The notes below the pieces were generated by a model. The model ran no database searches, was not told the DNA's origin, and was given only the letters and a program-made list of their open reading frames with translations. DNA of 64,000 nucleotides from an uncultured Clostridia bacterium (GTDB lineage Bacteria; Bacillota; Clostridia; Saccharofermentanales; Saccharofermentanaceae): NCBI GenBank assembly GCA_946537885.1, contig CAMNGC010000007.1:28404-92403 (forward strand), written 5' to 3'. A program made the translations under genes and the position numbers. Below are positions 14,809 through 23,253 of the stretch, one piece after another (the stretch's first letter is position 1; each line of letters starts with the position of its first letter).

Positions 14809-16725
14809 ATGGAAAAAGAATTTAAGCCGTATATACCTGCAGACAAAATCACAGCCGAGATGACGCCGACATCCATTATACTCGGTGTATTTCTTGCCGT
14901 TGTGTTCGGAGCGGCAAATGCATATCTTGGCCTCAAGGTCGGACTGACTGTCTCCGCGTCAATCCCGGCAGCGGTTATTTCGATGACTGTAATCAGGATC
15001 ATTATGAAGAAGGATTCTATCCTAGAAAGCAATATGGTCCAGACCATCGGTTCTGCCGGTGAATCTCTGGCTGCGGGCGCGATCTTTACTATGCCGGCTC
15101 TCTTCATCTGGGCGAAGGAAGGCGTTATGGATAAGCCTTCGCTCATTACCATAACAGTAATCGCATTGGCAGGAGGACTTCTTGGTGTATTCTTCATGGT
15201 GCCCTTAAGAAGTGTACTGATCGTCAAGGAGCACGGCGTTCTTCCATATCCTGAAGGAACGGCATGCGCAGAAGTCCTGCTGGCAGGCGAGAAGGGCGGA
15301 TCCTCTGCCAAATCCGTGTTCATCGGTATGACGATAGGCGCCGTCGTAAAATTCGTAACAGATGGTCTTTGTGCCATCAGATCAGTTGTTACCTTCAAGC
15401 TCTCATCTCTGAAGACGGAATTCTCTTCCGAGATCTACCCTGCGCTTGTTTCAGTCGGATATATATGCGGTCCCAGGATCTCTTCGTATATGTTCGCCGG
15501 CGGTATCCTCGGTTGGTTTGTCCTGATCCCCGCGATCGTGACTTTCGGTACGGATATCGTTATCTATCCTGCGACAGTATCAGTATCTGAACTCTATGCT
15601 TCAGGTGGCGCATCCGCCATTTGGGCAAGTTATATCAAGTACATCGGCGCAGGCGCAGTTGCCGCAGCCGGAATCATCAGCCTGATCAAGACATTCCCCA
15701 CCATCATCAAAGCTTTTGCCGGTTCCGTTAATGGCATGTCCAAGAATGCCGGCAGTAATACAGCCGGAGATAGAACAAACCTTGATCTTGATATGCGTTT
15801 CATCCTGATATCCATCGCCGTGCTTATCATCCTGATCTGGGCATTGCCGCCTATTCCGGTAACATTTTTCGGTGCGCTGCTTATAGTATTCTTCGGATTC
15901 TTCTTCAGTGCCGTCAGCTCAAGAATGGTCGGTCTTGTCGGAAGCTCCAATAACCCCGTATCCGGTATGACCATCGCGACGGTCCTTATTGCCGCTTTCT
16001 GTCTTAAGCTTACAGGCGATAACGGTATTCACGGCATGCAAGGCGCGATCGCTCTCGGTTCCATCATCTGTATCGCAGCATGCATGGCAGGCGATACTTC
16101 TCAGGACCTCAAAACCGGTTATATCCTTGGTGCTACTCCCCGCAAGCAGCAGATAGGTGAGATCGTCGGCACCATTGCCGCAGCGCTTGCCATAGGCGGT
16201 GTAATGATCCTCTTGGATTCTGCTTTCGGATTCGGTACTGACAAACTCTCTGCCCCCCAGGCTACAATGATGAAAATGATCATTGAGGGGGTAATGGATG
16301 GTAATCTTCCCTGGGCCCTGATCTTTATCGGCGTATTCATAGCTGTTGTTATCGAGCTTCTGGGCATATCGGCTCTGCCGGTTGCCATCGGTCTCTACCT
16401 GCCGCTTGAGCTATCCACTCCGATCATGCTCGGCGGTCTCATCAAATATATTGTCGAAAAGGTCAACGGTAAGCAGAATGACGACTCGAGCAAAGGTATT
16501 CTCTTCTGCTCCGGTCTCATCGCCGGTGAAGGCATCCTTGGCGTAGTTCTTGCCATCCTCACGGTAACAGGTGTAACGGACAAGATAGACATAAGCTCTC
16601 GCGTTCCCGGAGGCAATATCGTAGCTTTGATCGTACTTCTTGCTATCGGCGCATCAGTTTATCTGATGGCCGGCGGCAGATCCGCTAAGGCAGGGAAAAG
16701 CAAGGTCGATAAAGATGCAAAGTAA
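14809..16725 (+). CDS. OPT family oligopeptide transporter
   Basis: 638 residues from the ATG at 14809 (GGAGG ribosome site). A polytopic membrane protein with roughly 14-16 hydrophobic segments, of OPT superfamily type (PF03169). Characteristic segments are the N-terminal ITAEMTPTSIILGV followed by AANAYLGLKVGLTVSASIPA, and LPYPEGTACAEVL. OPT proteins use ion gradients to import peptides or metal-peptide chelates. Bacterial members of this clade are usually called oligopeptide transporters, but the substrate is unproven. The gene end overlaps the start of a PqqD-like gene by 11 bp, so the two are translationally coupled. Confidence 0.9.
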   Translation: MEKEFKPYIPADKITAEMTPTSIILGVFLAVVFGAANAYLGLKVGLTVSASIPAAVISMTVIRIIMKKDSILESNMVQTIGSAGESLAAGAIFTMPALFIWAKEGVMDKPSLITITVIALAGGLLGVFFMVPLRSVLIVKEHGVLPYPEGTACAEVLLAGEKGGSSAKSVFIGMTIGAVVKFVTDGLCAIRSVVTFKLSSLKTEFSSEIYPALVSVGYICGPRISSYMFAGGILGWFVLIPAIVTFGTDIVIYPATVSVSELYASGGASAIWASYIKYIGAGAVAAAGIISLIKTFPTIIKAFAGSVNGMSKNAGSNTAGDRTNLDLDMRFILISIAVLIILIWALPPIPVTFFGALLIVFFGFFFSAVSSRMVGLVGSSNNPVSGMTIATVLIAAFCLKLTGDNGIHGMQGAIALGSIICIAACMAGDTSQDLKTGYILGATPRKQQIGEIVGTIAAALAIGGVMILLDSAFGFGTDKLSAPQATMMKMIIEGVMDGNLPWALIFIGVFIAVVIELLGISALPVAIGLYLPLELSTPIMLGGLIKYIVEKVNGKQNDDSSKGILFCSGLIAGEGILGVVLAILTVTGVTDKIDISSRVPGGNIVALIVLLAIGASVYLMAGGRSAKAGKSKVDKDAK

Positions 16726-17065
16726 GGAGAATGGCGAGAACTTCCTGGAGTATATTTTCGAGCATAAAGAAGGGCTCATCTTTGAGTGTTCCGAAGAAGG
16801 GGAAGTGACTGTCGATATGGAGAATCGCGGTGTCCTCAACCGCTTCGCGCAGCGTTTTCTGAAACAGCCGCGCATCTCTCACATCAAGCTTGAAGGAATG
16901 GGCAGCTATATCTTTATGTGCGTTGACGGCAAGCGGTCAGTATATGCTATCGGGCAACTGGTGCATGAGAAGTTCGGCGACGAGGCAGAGCCGCTCTATG
17001 AGCGCCTTAGTGTATATATGCGTCGGCTTGAGAGTGTCGGGTTTGTAACGAGGATGAAGGGTTAA
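16715..17065 (+). CDS. PqqD-like small protein coupled to the OPT transporter
   Basis: 116 residues. Residues about 30-115 fit the PqqD fold: a beta hairpin with GVLNRFAQRFLKQP, then IFMCVDGKRSVYAIGQLVHEKFGDEAEPLYERLSVYM helices. PqqD-type domains present peptide substrates to radical SAM enzymes in RiPP pathways, but free-standing PqqD-like proteins of unknown role are also widespread. No radical SAM enzyme or precursor peptide is nearby. There is no independent ribosome site; it overlaps the OPT gene by 11 bp. Its stop overlaps the convergent hydrolase by 4 bp. Confidence 0.7.
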   Translation: MQSKENGENFLEYIFEHKEGLIFECSEEGEVTVDMENRGVLNRFAQRFLKQPRISHIKLEGMGSYIFMCVDGKRSVYAIGQLVHEKFGDEAEPLYERLSVYMRRLESVGFVTRMKG

Positions 17066-17736
17066 TCCTTCTCCTCCGCCACCCATTCGCGGATTATATT
17101 TCCGATCCGGCTATCGTGAACGATATATGAACCGTGATCCTCGCCCTCCAGTATACGCAGCTCGGCTCGCGGGATGCTGTCGGCTATATGGCGGGTGTGG
17201 GGAAGACGGATGAGATCCTTGCTTCCCGCCAGCACCAACGTCCGTGCTTGAATTCCCTTCAGATAGGAATCGCTTATATTCGGCTCCTTAAGCATAAGTC
17301 GGGTGAGCGCCTCCTTATGGAAGAGGTATTTCAGCTTGAATTCCAATAAGAGCCGCCGTTTAAGGCCGGCAGGGGAAGTGTTGGCCCCGCTTATTATCAG
17401 CTCGCTGATCCGATCGCTCATCCCCGCTGCAAGCAAGCCGATTATGCCGCCGTCACTGAAGCCGTAGAAGACCACATCGGTCAGATCCAGCAGCTCCATA
17501 AAACCAACCATGTCCGAGGCCATCTCTTCATAGTGGAATTCATCCACAGGCGTACTTTTCCCATGACCGCGACTGTCGATCAGATAGCAGTCGAAACGAT
17601 CTGTAAGTTCCGGCAGCGCCTTATAGAAGATCGTGTGGTCCTCGCCGTTACCATGTAGCATCAACAGGGGGCGCCCGGCTTCCCCGCATCCGCTCCTCTC
17701 ATAATAGAGCTCAAGATCGTTTATTCTCGCAATCAT
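17062..17736 (-). CDS. Alpha/beta-fold hydrolase
   Basis: 224 residues. The catalytic triad is visible: nucleophile Ser in YGFSDGG (GxSxG), acid in AGSKDLI and His in EDHGSYIV. The oxyanion region is LMLHGNGEDH, and DSRGHGKS is typical of the family. No signal peptide, so cytoplasmic. Substrate unknown. It starts 8 nt after the stop of the M56 gene, so it is the third gene of a BlaI-M56-hydrolase operon and is probably controlled with it. It could modify or detoxify whatever the sensor detects, but that is speculation. Confidence 0.88.
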   Translation of the reverse strand: MIARINDLELYYERSGCGEAGRPLLMLHGNGEDHTIFYKALPELTDRFDCYLIDSRGHGKSTPVDEFHYEEMASDMVGFMELLDLTDVVFYGFSDGGIIGLLAAGMSDRISELIISGANTSPAGLKRRLLLEFKLKYLFHKEALTRLMLKEPNISDSYLKGIQARTLVLAGSKDLIRLPHTRHIADSIPRAELRILEGEDHGSYIVHDSRIGNIIREWVAEEKD

Positions 17737-17743
17737 ATCTTCC

Positions 17744-20700
17744 TCATTTCTCTTCCATCAATAAATTCACACGATTACTTATTATGTCGATTACTTCATC
17801 GAGGCTCTTTTGCCCATCGAAAAAGCCCGGCATCTCTTCATTGATGATCATATTGATATTCTCGTCTGTTATTCTGCAGCTGTCTGTTTTCTCAAGCCAG
17901 CCTAAGATCATATCAAGATAATCGCGGCTAAAGTGCTCATCGTGATAACTTCTGTTGGCATACTCCAGCCAGCGTTCTCCTAAGTCATAGAAAGCCGCAA
18001 TATTGATAGGTATGTCGACACTGTGGCTTTGGACTTCTTCACCGAGAGCGAAGCTGATGAATCTCCATGCGCCGTCTTCTGAACTTGTGCAGTCGGTGAT
18101 CGCTGCCGTCATAGAAGGGATAAGTGTTGGACCGTGGCCGTCAACGGAAGGTCTCCCGGTGATAAGCCAGTCTGTTTTCGATGTGTAGTCGCTGTCGATC
18201 ATTAAATACCAGAAATCGTTCATAAATACGGGCAGATAATGAGCGCTATTGTGTTCGCCGGCGGCGATAGCATCGGTCAGAGAGACCAGATTACGGAAGG
18301 ATTCAGTGTCGATATTAATAGTGCCGTCTTCAATAAAATCTTCGCAGCTGAACAGCTGATCGAGAAGCTCCCCCTTGTTCTGATAGTAATAGGGATAGTA
18401 ACCGTACTCCTCACCGAAGTCGCGGTATTCGGAGAAGGTGAAGCCGATGGTGTCAGCCGGGATACATTCCGGATCCAGAAGCCACCCGTGGACAGTCGCA
18501 ATCAGAGGGATGTGATAGAGCTCACCGTCTGTCTCGGCCGCTCTGAAGCAGGCGTCGATGAAGTCTGCACGTTCGAGGGAGTCGTCACTGTCTATCATCT
18601 CATTCATATCGATAAAAAGATCGTCGTTCTCCATGACATAAAAACCGCCTGCATTAAGAACTATATCAGGCCCCGTGCCGTCCTCGACCGCGATCCTAAG
18701 CTCGTCAAGAATATAAGCTTCAGCTTGGGCATAAGATTCAAAATTATAGGCAGAATCCCAGAAAATAGCGGATACATAAAACTCCGGATCAATAACGATA
18801 AAGTAGTCCGGATCCGTTCGGTTAAATTCGCTTATGGCAAAGCTTTCCACGGGCCGCAGATCCTCCACGATCGCCGCCCGCAGGATCGTCTTGCCGGCGT
18901 TGGGATTGGAAGAGGCGCGTTTGAGCGTTATGATATCGCGTCCGGATGTTCCTTCGCCCTGGTCCGGACCGATGTAGTAGCCGTTACGGACCATTACCAG
19001 CTCATCCTCATCGCAATAATACAGATCGAAAAGACTCAGTTTATGGATATCGGTATATGAGGAGTTGAAGTCAAAGACAACGGTCTCTTCCTGATTCAGG
19101 GGATCGTATCGGGTAATTACATAATTGCTGTTTACCATATAGAGGTAGTCACCGGATAAAACGGTGTTGCCTTTGTAGCGCTCAGCCATCTCGTCGCTTA
19201 TATCCAGCGCCGTGACATTCCCATTATCGTGATCTACCAGGAAATAGTCGAAAAGCATATCATAACCGGTTGTGGAAAGCCCCATGCAGAGGAGATCACC
19301 ATTGCTGTTAACTGTCCATCTTACCGAATCGTAGTCGAGAGTAAACTGGTTAATGATAGTGCCGTCAATGTCGGTTATCGAGAAAACGCTCTTATAAAGG
19401 CTGTTCTCGATATAAGAGCTCTCAATATAGAAGAGGCCGTCTCTATAGGCTATTTGGGTATAGCTATCGCAAGGGTATGAGGAGCCCTTAAATACATCGC
19501 GTTCGTCAGTCATCAGTCCCTGCTCGAAGTTAAGCGTATAGAGGTTGTATTGTCCCGATTGATAATTGCCAACGATGCCCTTTACGACGCCATCGGCCAC
19601 GGTGAGACATAGGATATCGTTATTTTCGATGAGATCAATGGAGCCTATCAGGTCGCCGTCTTCTGAATAGGAGATGATCTTTTGAGGGATTGTGGGACCG
19701 GCCGGATAGAGGTCGGGATCCTCAGAGACGGCAAGTCTGAATATTCTTGCGTCCGGTGTGATCAGGAGCGGTCTCATGACTATATCGTCTTCTCCGAGCA
19801 ACTCCTGCTGTTCTTGTCCGTAAATGACTTCAGCTGAGTCATACCACATTGAATCAGCGGCCACATAGCTCGGTTCGCGGATATTCTTTCTGTTTATGAG
19901 TGAACAGCTGACTATAGCGGCGAGTGCGATGCTGACCGTAAGGAGTACGGATATACTTTTACGGGTGCCGCTCATTATGCAGCTGATGCGCTTCTTAAGG
20001 AAGGAACGGCTTTTGCCGCTCATGGATGTGGCCGTAAGCGCGATAGTCTGATTACTGCCGGATCTTGTAGCCAGCTTAAGCAAGGTCTCGCTGTAACCGG
20101 CCTTGTTGTCCTTGCCCAAAATCGTTAAGACTCGCTCGTCCACCGCCAGCTCGCTGTCGCGCTCCATCATGACCGCCGCAGGCCATATAAGCGGATCAAA
20201 CCACAAAAATGTCACGAAAGCATACTTTACGAGTGGCCAGAACATATCCCCCTGAACATAATGGCAATATTCATGACAAACCGAATAGCGGTAGATCTCA
20301 TCTTCCTCATCCATATCGTCGCTGACATAGATATTCTTCCCGAGAAGAAATGGCGATTTTATCCCCGTAAGCTTATAAATCTTCAGCCCGCCGAATTCCG
20401 ACCGCCCATAGAATCGCCTTCTGCGATATGTCTTTATAGCGAAAAAAACATTGTTGAAGACGATAGTTCCGCCAACTGCCATGGCACCTGCGACATAAAT
20501 GATCCCGGCGATCTTCATATAGTCGAGGCCGGAAGTGAAGTATCTGCCGGATGCTGCGCTTTTATAATCGTCAACTGAGGGATCGGCGATCTTACCGGCA
20601 GTCATTTTGTCTGTCTCCGGAGCGCTCTGTTCATGGGCGTTTGAAAGTGTCGGGATCGTTTGTACTCTGCTGTACTCTGTTCGCATTGAGTTATGCGGAT

Positions 20701-20932
20701 CGATCAAGGCAGGGTGATCGGAGAGGCTATCTGCCGAACCGGCTGATACGTTGAAATGCTCGTCGGGCTTACTGACCTTTACCGGGATCGAGATCGAGAA
20801 AGACAGTATCACGAAGATCGGCAATATAAGCCAGAGGCCGTATTGCATGCGTCTCGGGATTTTACCGTCGGCCAGCTTTCTTATCAAGAAGATCGTGATT
20901 ATTATCAGGTTAAAGATAAGAAATGTTTTCAT
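17744..20932 (-). CDS. BlaR1-type M56 peptidase fused to a propeller-like region and a solute-binding-protein-like domain
   Basis: 1062 residues, about twice the length of BlaR1/MecR1. N-terminal hydrophobic segments lie near residues 4-18, 32-50 and 140-160, with a further one near 327-345 ending in a VSCS motif. The M56 zinc site is HEYCH (residues 220-224), with the downstream ERDSELAVDERVL segment supplying the third ligand. Residues about 360-680 are beta-rich repeats resembling a propeller. Residues about 690-1060 resemble a family 1 extracellular solute-binding protein (FAISEFNRTDPDYFIVI, GPDIVLNAGGFYVM, GEEVQSHSVDIPINIAAF). No penicillin-binding SxxK/KTG domain is visible. It follows the BlaI gene by 11 nt. 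The simplest reading is a ligand sensor that cleaves BlaI; the ligand, perhaps a sugar or peptide, is inferred only from the fold. Confidence 0.8.
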   Translation of the reverse strand: MKTFLIFNLIIITIFLIRKLADGKIPRRMQYGLWLILPIFVILSFSISIPVKVSKPDEHFNVSAGSADSLSDHPALIDPHNSMRTEYSRVQTIPTLSNAHEQSAPETDKMTAGKIADPSVDDYKSAASGRYFTSGLDYMKIAGIIYVAGAMAVGGTIVFNNVFFAIKTYRRRRFYGRSEFGGLKIYKLTGIKSPFLLGKNIYVSDDMDEEDEIYRYSVCHEYCHYVQGDMFWPLVKYAFVTFLWFDPLIWPAAVMMERDSELAVDERVLTILGKDNKAGYSETLLKLATRSGSNQTIALTATSMSGKSRSFLKKRISCIMSGTRKSISVLLTVSIALAAIVSCSLINRKNIREPSYVAADSMWYDSAEVIYGQEQQELLGEDDIVMRPLLITPDARIFRLAVSEDPDLYPAGPTIPQKIISYSEDGDLIGSIDLIENNDILCLTVADGVVKGIVGNYQSGQYNLYTLNFEQGLMTDERDVFKGSSYPCDSYTQIAYRDGLFYIESSYIENSLYKSVFSITDIDGTIINQFTLDYDSVRWTVNSNGDLLCMGLSTTGYDMLFDYFLVDHDNGNVTALDISDEMAERYKGNTVLSGDYLYMVNSNYVITRYDPLNQEETVVFDFNSSYTDIHKLSLFDLYYCDEDELVMVRNGYYIGPDQGEGTSGRDIITLKRASSNPNAGKTILRAAIVEDLRPVESFAISEFNRTDPDYFIVIDPEFYVSAIFWDSAYNFESYAQAEAYILDELRIAVEDGTGPDIVLNAGGFYVMENDDLFIDMNEMIDSDDSLERADFIDACFRAAETDGELYHIPLIATVHGWLLDPECIPADTIGFTFSEYRDFGEEYGYYPYYYQNKGELLDQLFSCEDFIEDGTINIDTESFRNLVSLTDAIAAGEHNSAHYLPVFMNDFWYLMIDSDYTSKTDWLITGRPSVDGHGPTLIPSMTAAITDCTSSEDGAWRFISFALGEEVQSHSVDIPINIAAFYDLGERWLEYANRSYHDEHFSRDYLDMILGWLEKTDSCRITDENINMIINEEMPGFFDGQKSLDEVIDIISNRVNLLMEEK

Positions 20933-20943
20933 AACAACTCACC

Positions 20944-21306
20944 TCACTCGCCGTCTTTTATGATCCGTTCGATCTCTTCAATGTCCTCCTTTGTCAGAGC
21001 TTCCTGCTTCAGCATGCTGCTGATCATGAGACCGACATTGCCCCCGTAGATCTTGGATAAGAAGGATCTTGTCTCTTCGAGTTCTGCTTCATCTCGGCTT
21101 ATGTTGGCAAAGTATTTACGGGATTTGCCGTCGAGGCTGTATGTGATGCTGCCCTTGGAAGTCATGCGGCCTAAGAAAGTCATAGCCGTAGACTTCGCCC
21201 AACCCATGCTATCCTTAAGTTCGCGGATCAACTCCATGGTGGGCATGGGGCCCTTATCCCAGAGCAGTTCCATAATCTTCCATTCAGTGTCTGTCAGTTT
21301 GATCAT
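20944..21306 (-). CDS. BlaI/MecI/CopY family repressor
   Basis: 120 residues, the family norm. The winged-helix domain begins TDTEWKIMELLWDKGPMPTM and contains GWAKSTAMTFLGRMTSKG; the C-terminal part supplies the dimerisation helices. In BlaI and MecI the partner M56 protein triggers repressor cleavage. Here the partner is the unusual fusion protein encoded immediately downstream. Two dyads of the form GGTCTAC-N4-GTAGACC flank its promoter, consistent with autoregulation of the whole operon. Confidence 0.92.
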   Translation of the reverse strand: MIKLTDTEWKIMELLWDKGPMPTMELIRELKDSMGWAKSTAMTFLGRMTSKGSITYSLDGKSRKYFANISRDEAELEETRSFLSKIYGGNVGLMISSMLKQEALTKEDIEEIERIIKDGE

Positions 21307-21323
21307 ATAAGGGCCTCCTGTGT

Positions 21324-21382
21324 GGTCTACTCTTGTAGACCTTATAAATGCATACTAACAGATAGGTCTACAAATGTAAACC
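21324..21382 (-). promoter_or_regulatory. Promoter and two BlaI-type operators of the sensor operon
   Basis: Minus-strand promoter: TTTACA (21375-21380), 17-nt spacer, TAGTAT (21352-21357) with a TGT extension. Operator 1 is a perfect dyad GGTCTAC-TCTT-GTAGACC at 21324-21341, downstream of the start site. Operator 2 is the imperfect dyad GGTCTAC-AAAT-GTAAACC at 21365-21382, over the -35. Their centres are 41 bp apart. BlaI/MecI operators are likewise built around TACA/TGTA dyads. Confidence 0.75.
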
Positions 21383-21542
21383 CTGCAATCTGTCGGAGAC
21401 TTGCCTGCTTATTTTGAAGACTAATGAGAAATCTGCGTGCTTTTCCCATAACACTTCCCTGTGCGTAGGGAATACTACCGGGAAATCCGCGTAAAAATAT
21501 AGCTACGGGGAAGCATCAAATCTCCATAGCTTTTCGAAAAAA

Positions 21543-22262
21543 TCAGTAAACGTTATGAACAGTTCCTACGACCACATAATTGTCGAGCAGCGCGGCCAGA
21601 TCGGTGCCGGGCGTTGCTTCGGAGAGCCTGCGCGAATTGATGATATAGCCGGTCGTCCCGTCTTCCAAAGTGCATTCCCGATATTCGTCGTCGTAGAAGG
21701 GATCTGTCGAGACCTTGCAGTCGCGCATGATCCCTTTGCAATCATCAAGGCTGCAGGCCGGGAAATTGATATTCCAGACGGTGTCGCGGGGGAGAGGATT
21801 CTCGATACATTCCTGGAGCAGCTCCGCCAGATAGCGATCCGTCACTTCTTCACCGTCGCGGCAGGCCTGCGAGATGGCAATGGCCTGAACGCCCAGAAAA
21901 GAGGCCTCGAAGGCGGCGCCGACCGTACCTGAGTATTGGATATCTCCGCAAATATTCGGCCCGTTGTTGATGCCTGACAGAACCACATCGGGCTTCGTGG
22001 GAAGGATCTTAAGGATGCCGATCCGCACACAGTCGGCGGGGGTGCCGCTGCAGGAAAAAGCTTTTACGCCTTCGACCCCGATGTCATTTTCGATAACTTT
22101 AAGGGGCGCAGTGAAGGTCGAGCTCTGCGACATGGCGCTGCGCTGTCTGTCCGGGGCTATGACCCAAACTTCGCCGAAGTCTGTTGCCACGCGGGCAAGC
22201 TTCTTGAGTTCAGGGGAGTCGATGCCGTCGTCGTTGGCTATTAAAATTATTTTTCTATCCAT
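21543..22262 (-). CDS. surE: 5'/3'-nucleotidase SurE
   Basis: 239 residues from the ATG at 22262; an ATG two codons earlier (22268) is too close to the AGGA ribosome site. SurE is a metal-dependent phosphatase acting on nucleoside 5'- and 3'-monophosphates. The acidic metal site IANDDGID at the N-terminus, DRQRSAMSQSSTF, the SGTPADCVRIGI loop and LSGINNGPNI are all diagnostic. It lies upstream of the BlaI operon in the same direction but is separated from it by about 240 nt containing that operon's own promoter. The ZIP gene lies 21 nt upstream, so zip and surE may be cotranscribed. Confidence 0.95.
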   Translation of the reverse strand: MDRKIILIANDDGIDSPELKKLARVATDFGEVWVIAPDRQRSAMSQSSTFTAPLKVIENDIGVEGVKAFSCSGTPADCVRIGILKILPTKPDVVLSGINNGPNICGDIQYSGTVGAAFEASFLGVQAIAISQACRDGEEVTDRYLAELLQECIENPLPRDTVWNINFPACSLDDCKGIMRDCKVSTDPFYDDEYRECTLEDGTTGYIINSRRLSEATPGTDLAALLDNYVVVGTVHNVY

Positions 22263-22283
22263 ATTCATTATTCCTCTCGAAAA

Positions 22284-23072
22284 TCATCCCAGCGATACAT
22301 CAAGTACCATCATCAGGGCGAAGCCTACCGCAAAACCGATAGTAGCCAGGTTGGAGTGGGGGCCTTCGGATGCCTCCGGGATCGTCTCTTCAACTATAAC
22401 ATAGACCATGGCTCCCGCCGCGAAGCTCAGAAGATAGGGGAGTATGGGCACCATCACAGAAGCAAGCAGGACCGTCATGACTGCACCGATCGGTTCGACT
22501 GCACCTGACAAAGCTCCATACAGGAAGGCCTTGGGCTTACTTACTCCCTCGGCGCACAAAGGCATGGAAACGATGGCACCTTCGGGGAAGTTCTGGATGG
22601 CGATACCTAATGCCAGGGCAAAGGCGCCCGCCACCGTGATATTGGCATTGTCTGCGCGAAGACCTGCGTATACGACACCGACCGCCATACCTTCCGGCAG
22701 GTTATGGAGCGCCACTGCCAGGATCATCATGGTCGTCTTATGAAGCTTGGATTTGGGACCTTCAGGAACGGTGTTGATACCCAAATGCAGGTGGGGGATC
22801 AACCTGTCTAATCCCAGCAGCACGAAAATACCTACGAAGAAGCCGACCACCGCCGGCACAAATCTGAGATCTCCCATTTTTACTTCCTGCATCTCCATAG
22901 CCGGGATCAGGAGCGACCAGACTGAAGCAGCCATCATAACACCTGATGCAAATCCCAGAAGGATCTTCTGCAGAAGGCTGTTGAGTTCCTTCTTCATCAG
23001 GAAGACCATCGCGGCTCCTAATGTCGTGCCTGCGAAAGGGATCGTTACACCAATGATCAAATCTATATCCAT
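22284..23072 (-). CDS. ZIP family metal transporter
   Basis: 262 residues with about eight hydrophobic segments, typical for bacterial ZIP/GufA-type proteins that import zinc or other divalent metals. The two metal-site helices are present: HNLPEGMAVGVVYAG and QNFPEGAIVSMPL, and the AAGAMVYVIVEETIPEA segment precedes the end. GAGAGGA lies before the ATG. No zinc-responsive regulator is in the window. It is divergent from the uracil permease gene. Confidence 0.93.
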   Translation of the reverse strand: MDIDLIIGVTIPFAGTTLGAAMVFLMKKELNSLLQKILLGFASGVMMAASVWSLLIPAMEMQEVKMGDLRFVPAVVGFFVGIFVLLGLDRLIPHLHLGINTVPEGPKSKLHKTTMMILAVALHNLPEGMAVGVVYAGLRADNANITVAGAFALALGIAIQNFPEGAIVSMPLCAEGVSKPKAFLYGALSGAVEPIGAVMTVLLASVMVPILPYLLSFAAGAMVYVIVEETIPEASEGPHSNLATIGFAVGFALMMVLDVSLG

Positions 23073-23253
23073 TGTGAATCCTCTCTAATTCAGTTAACTG
23101 ACTCTAACTTATGGTAACACAGAGCAGTGTAGGATTCCTTCTAAAAAACTTGATTATTTTATTAAAATCAGCACTATATTTCCCTTCCTTTGTGCTATAT
23201 TTTTTACAAAGCGGTATATAGCCGCACATATGTGTTTTATGGAGGAAGTGTTT

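Noticed and set aside
18239..19060. 273-codon plus-strand frame inside the M56 fusion gene
   Set aside because: It lies opposite the solute-binding-like part, has no ribosome site and no recognisable motif; the minus-strand gene explains the region.
23073..23253. Purine riboswitch or PyrR attenuator before the uracil permease
   Set aside because: No aptamer core or PyrR-binding loop sequence and no terminator/antiterminator pair could be found.
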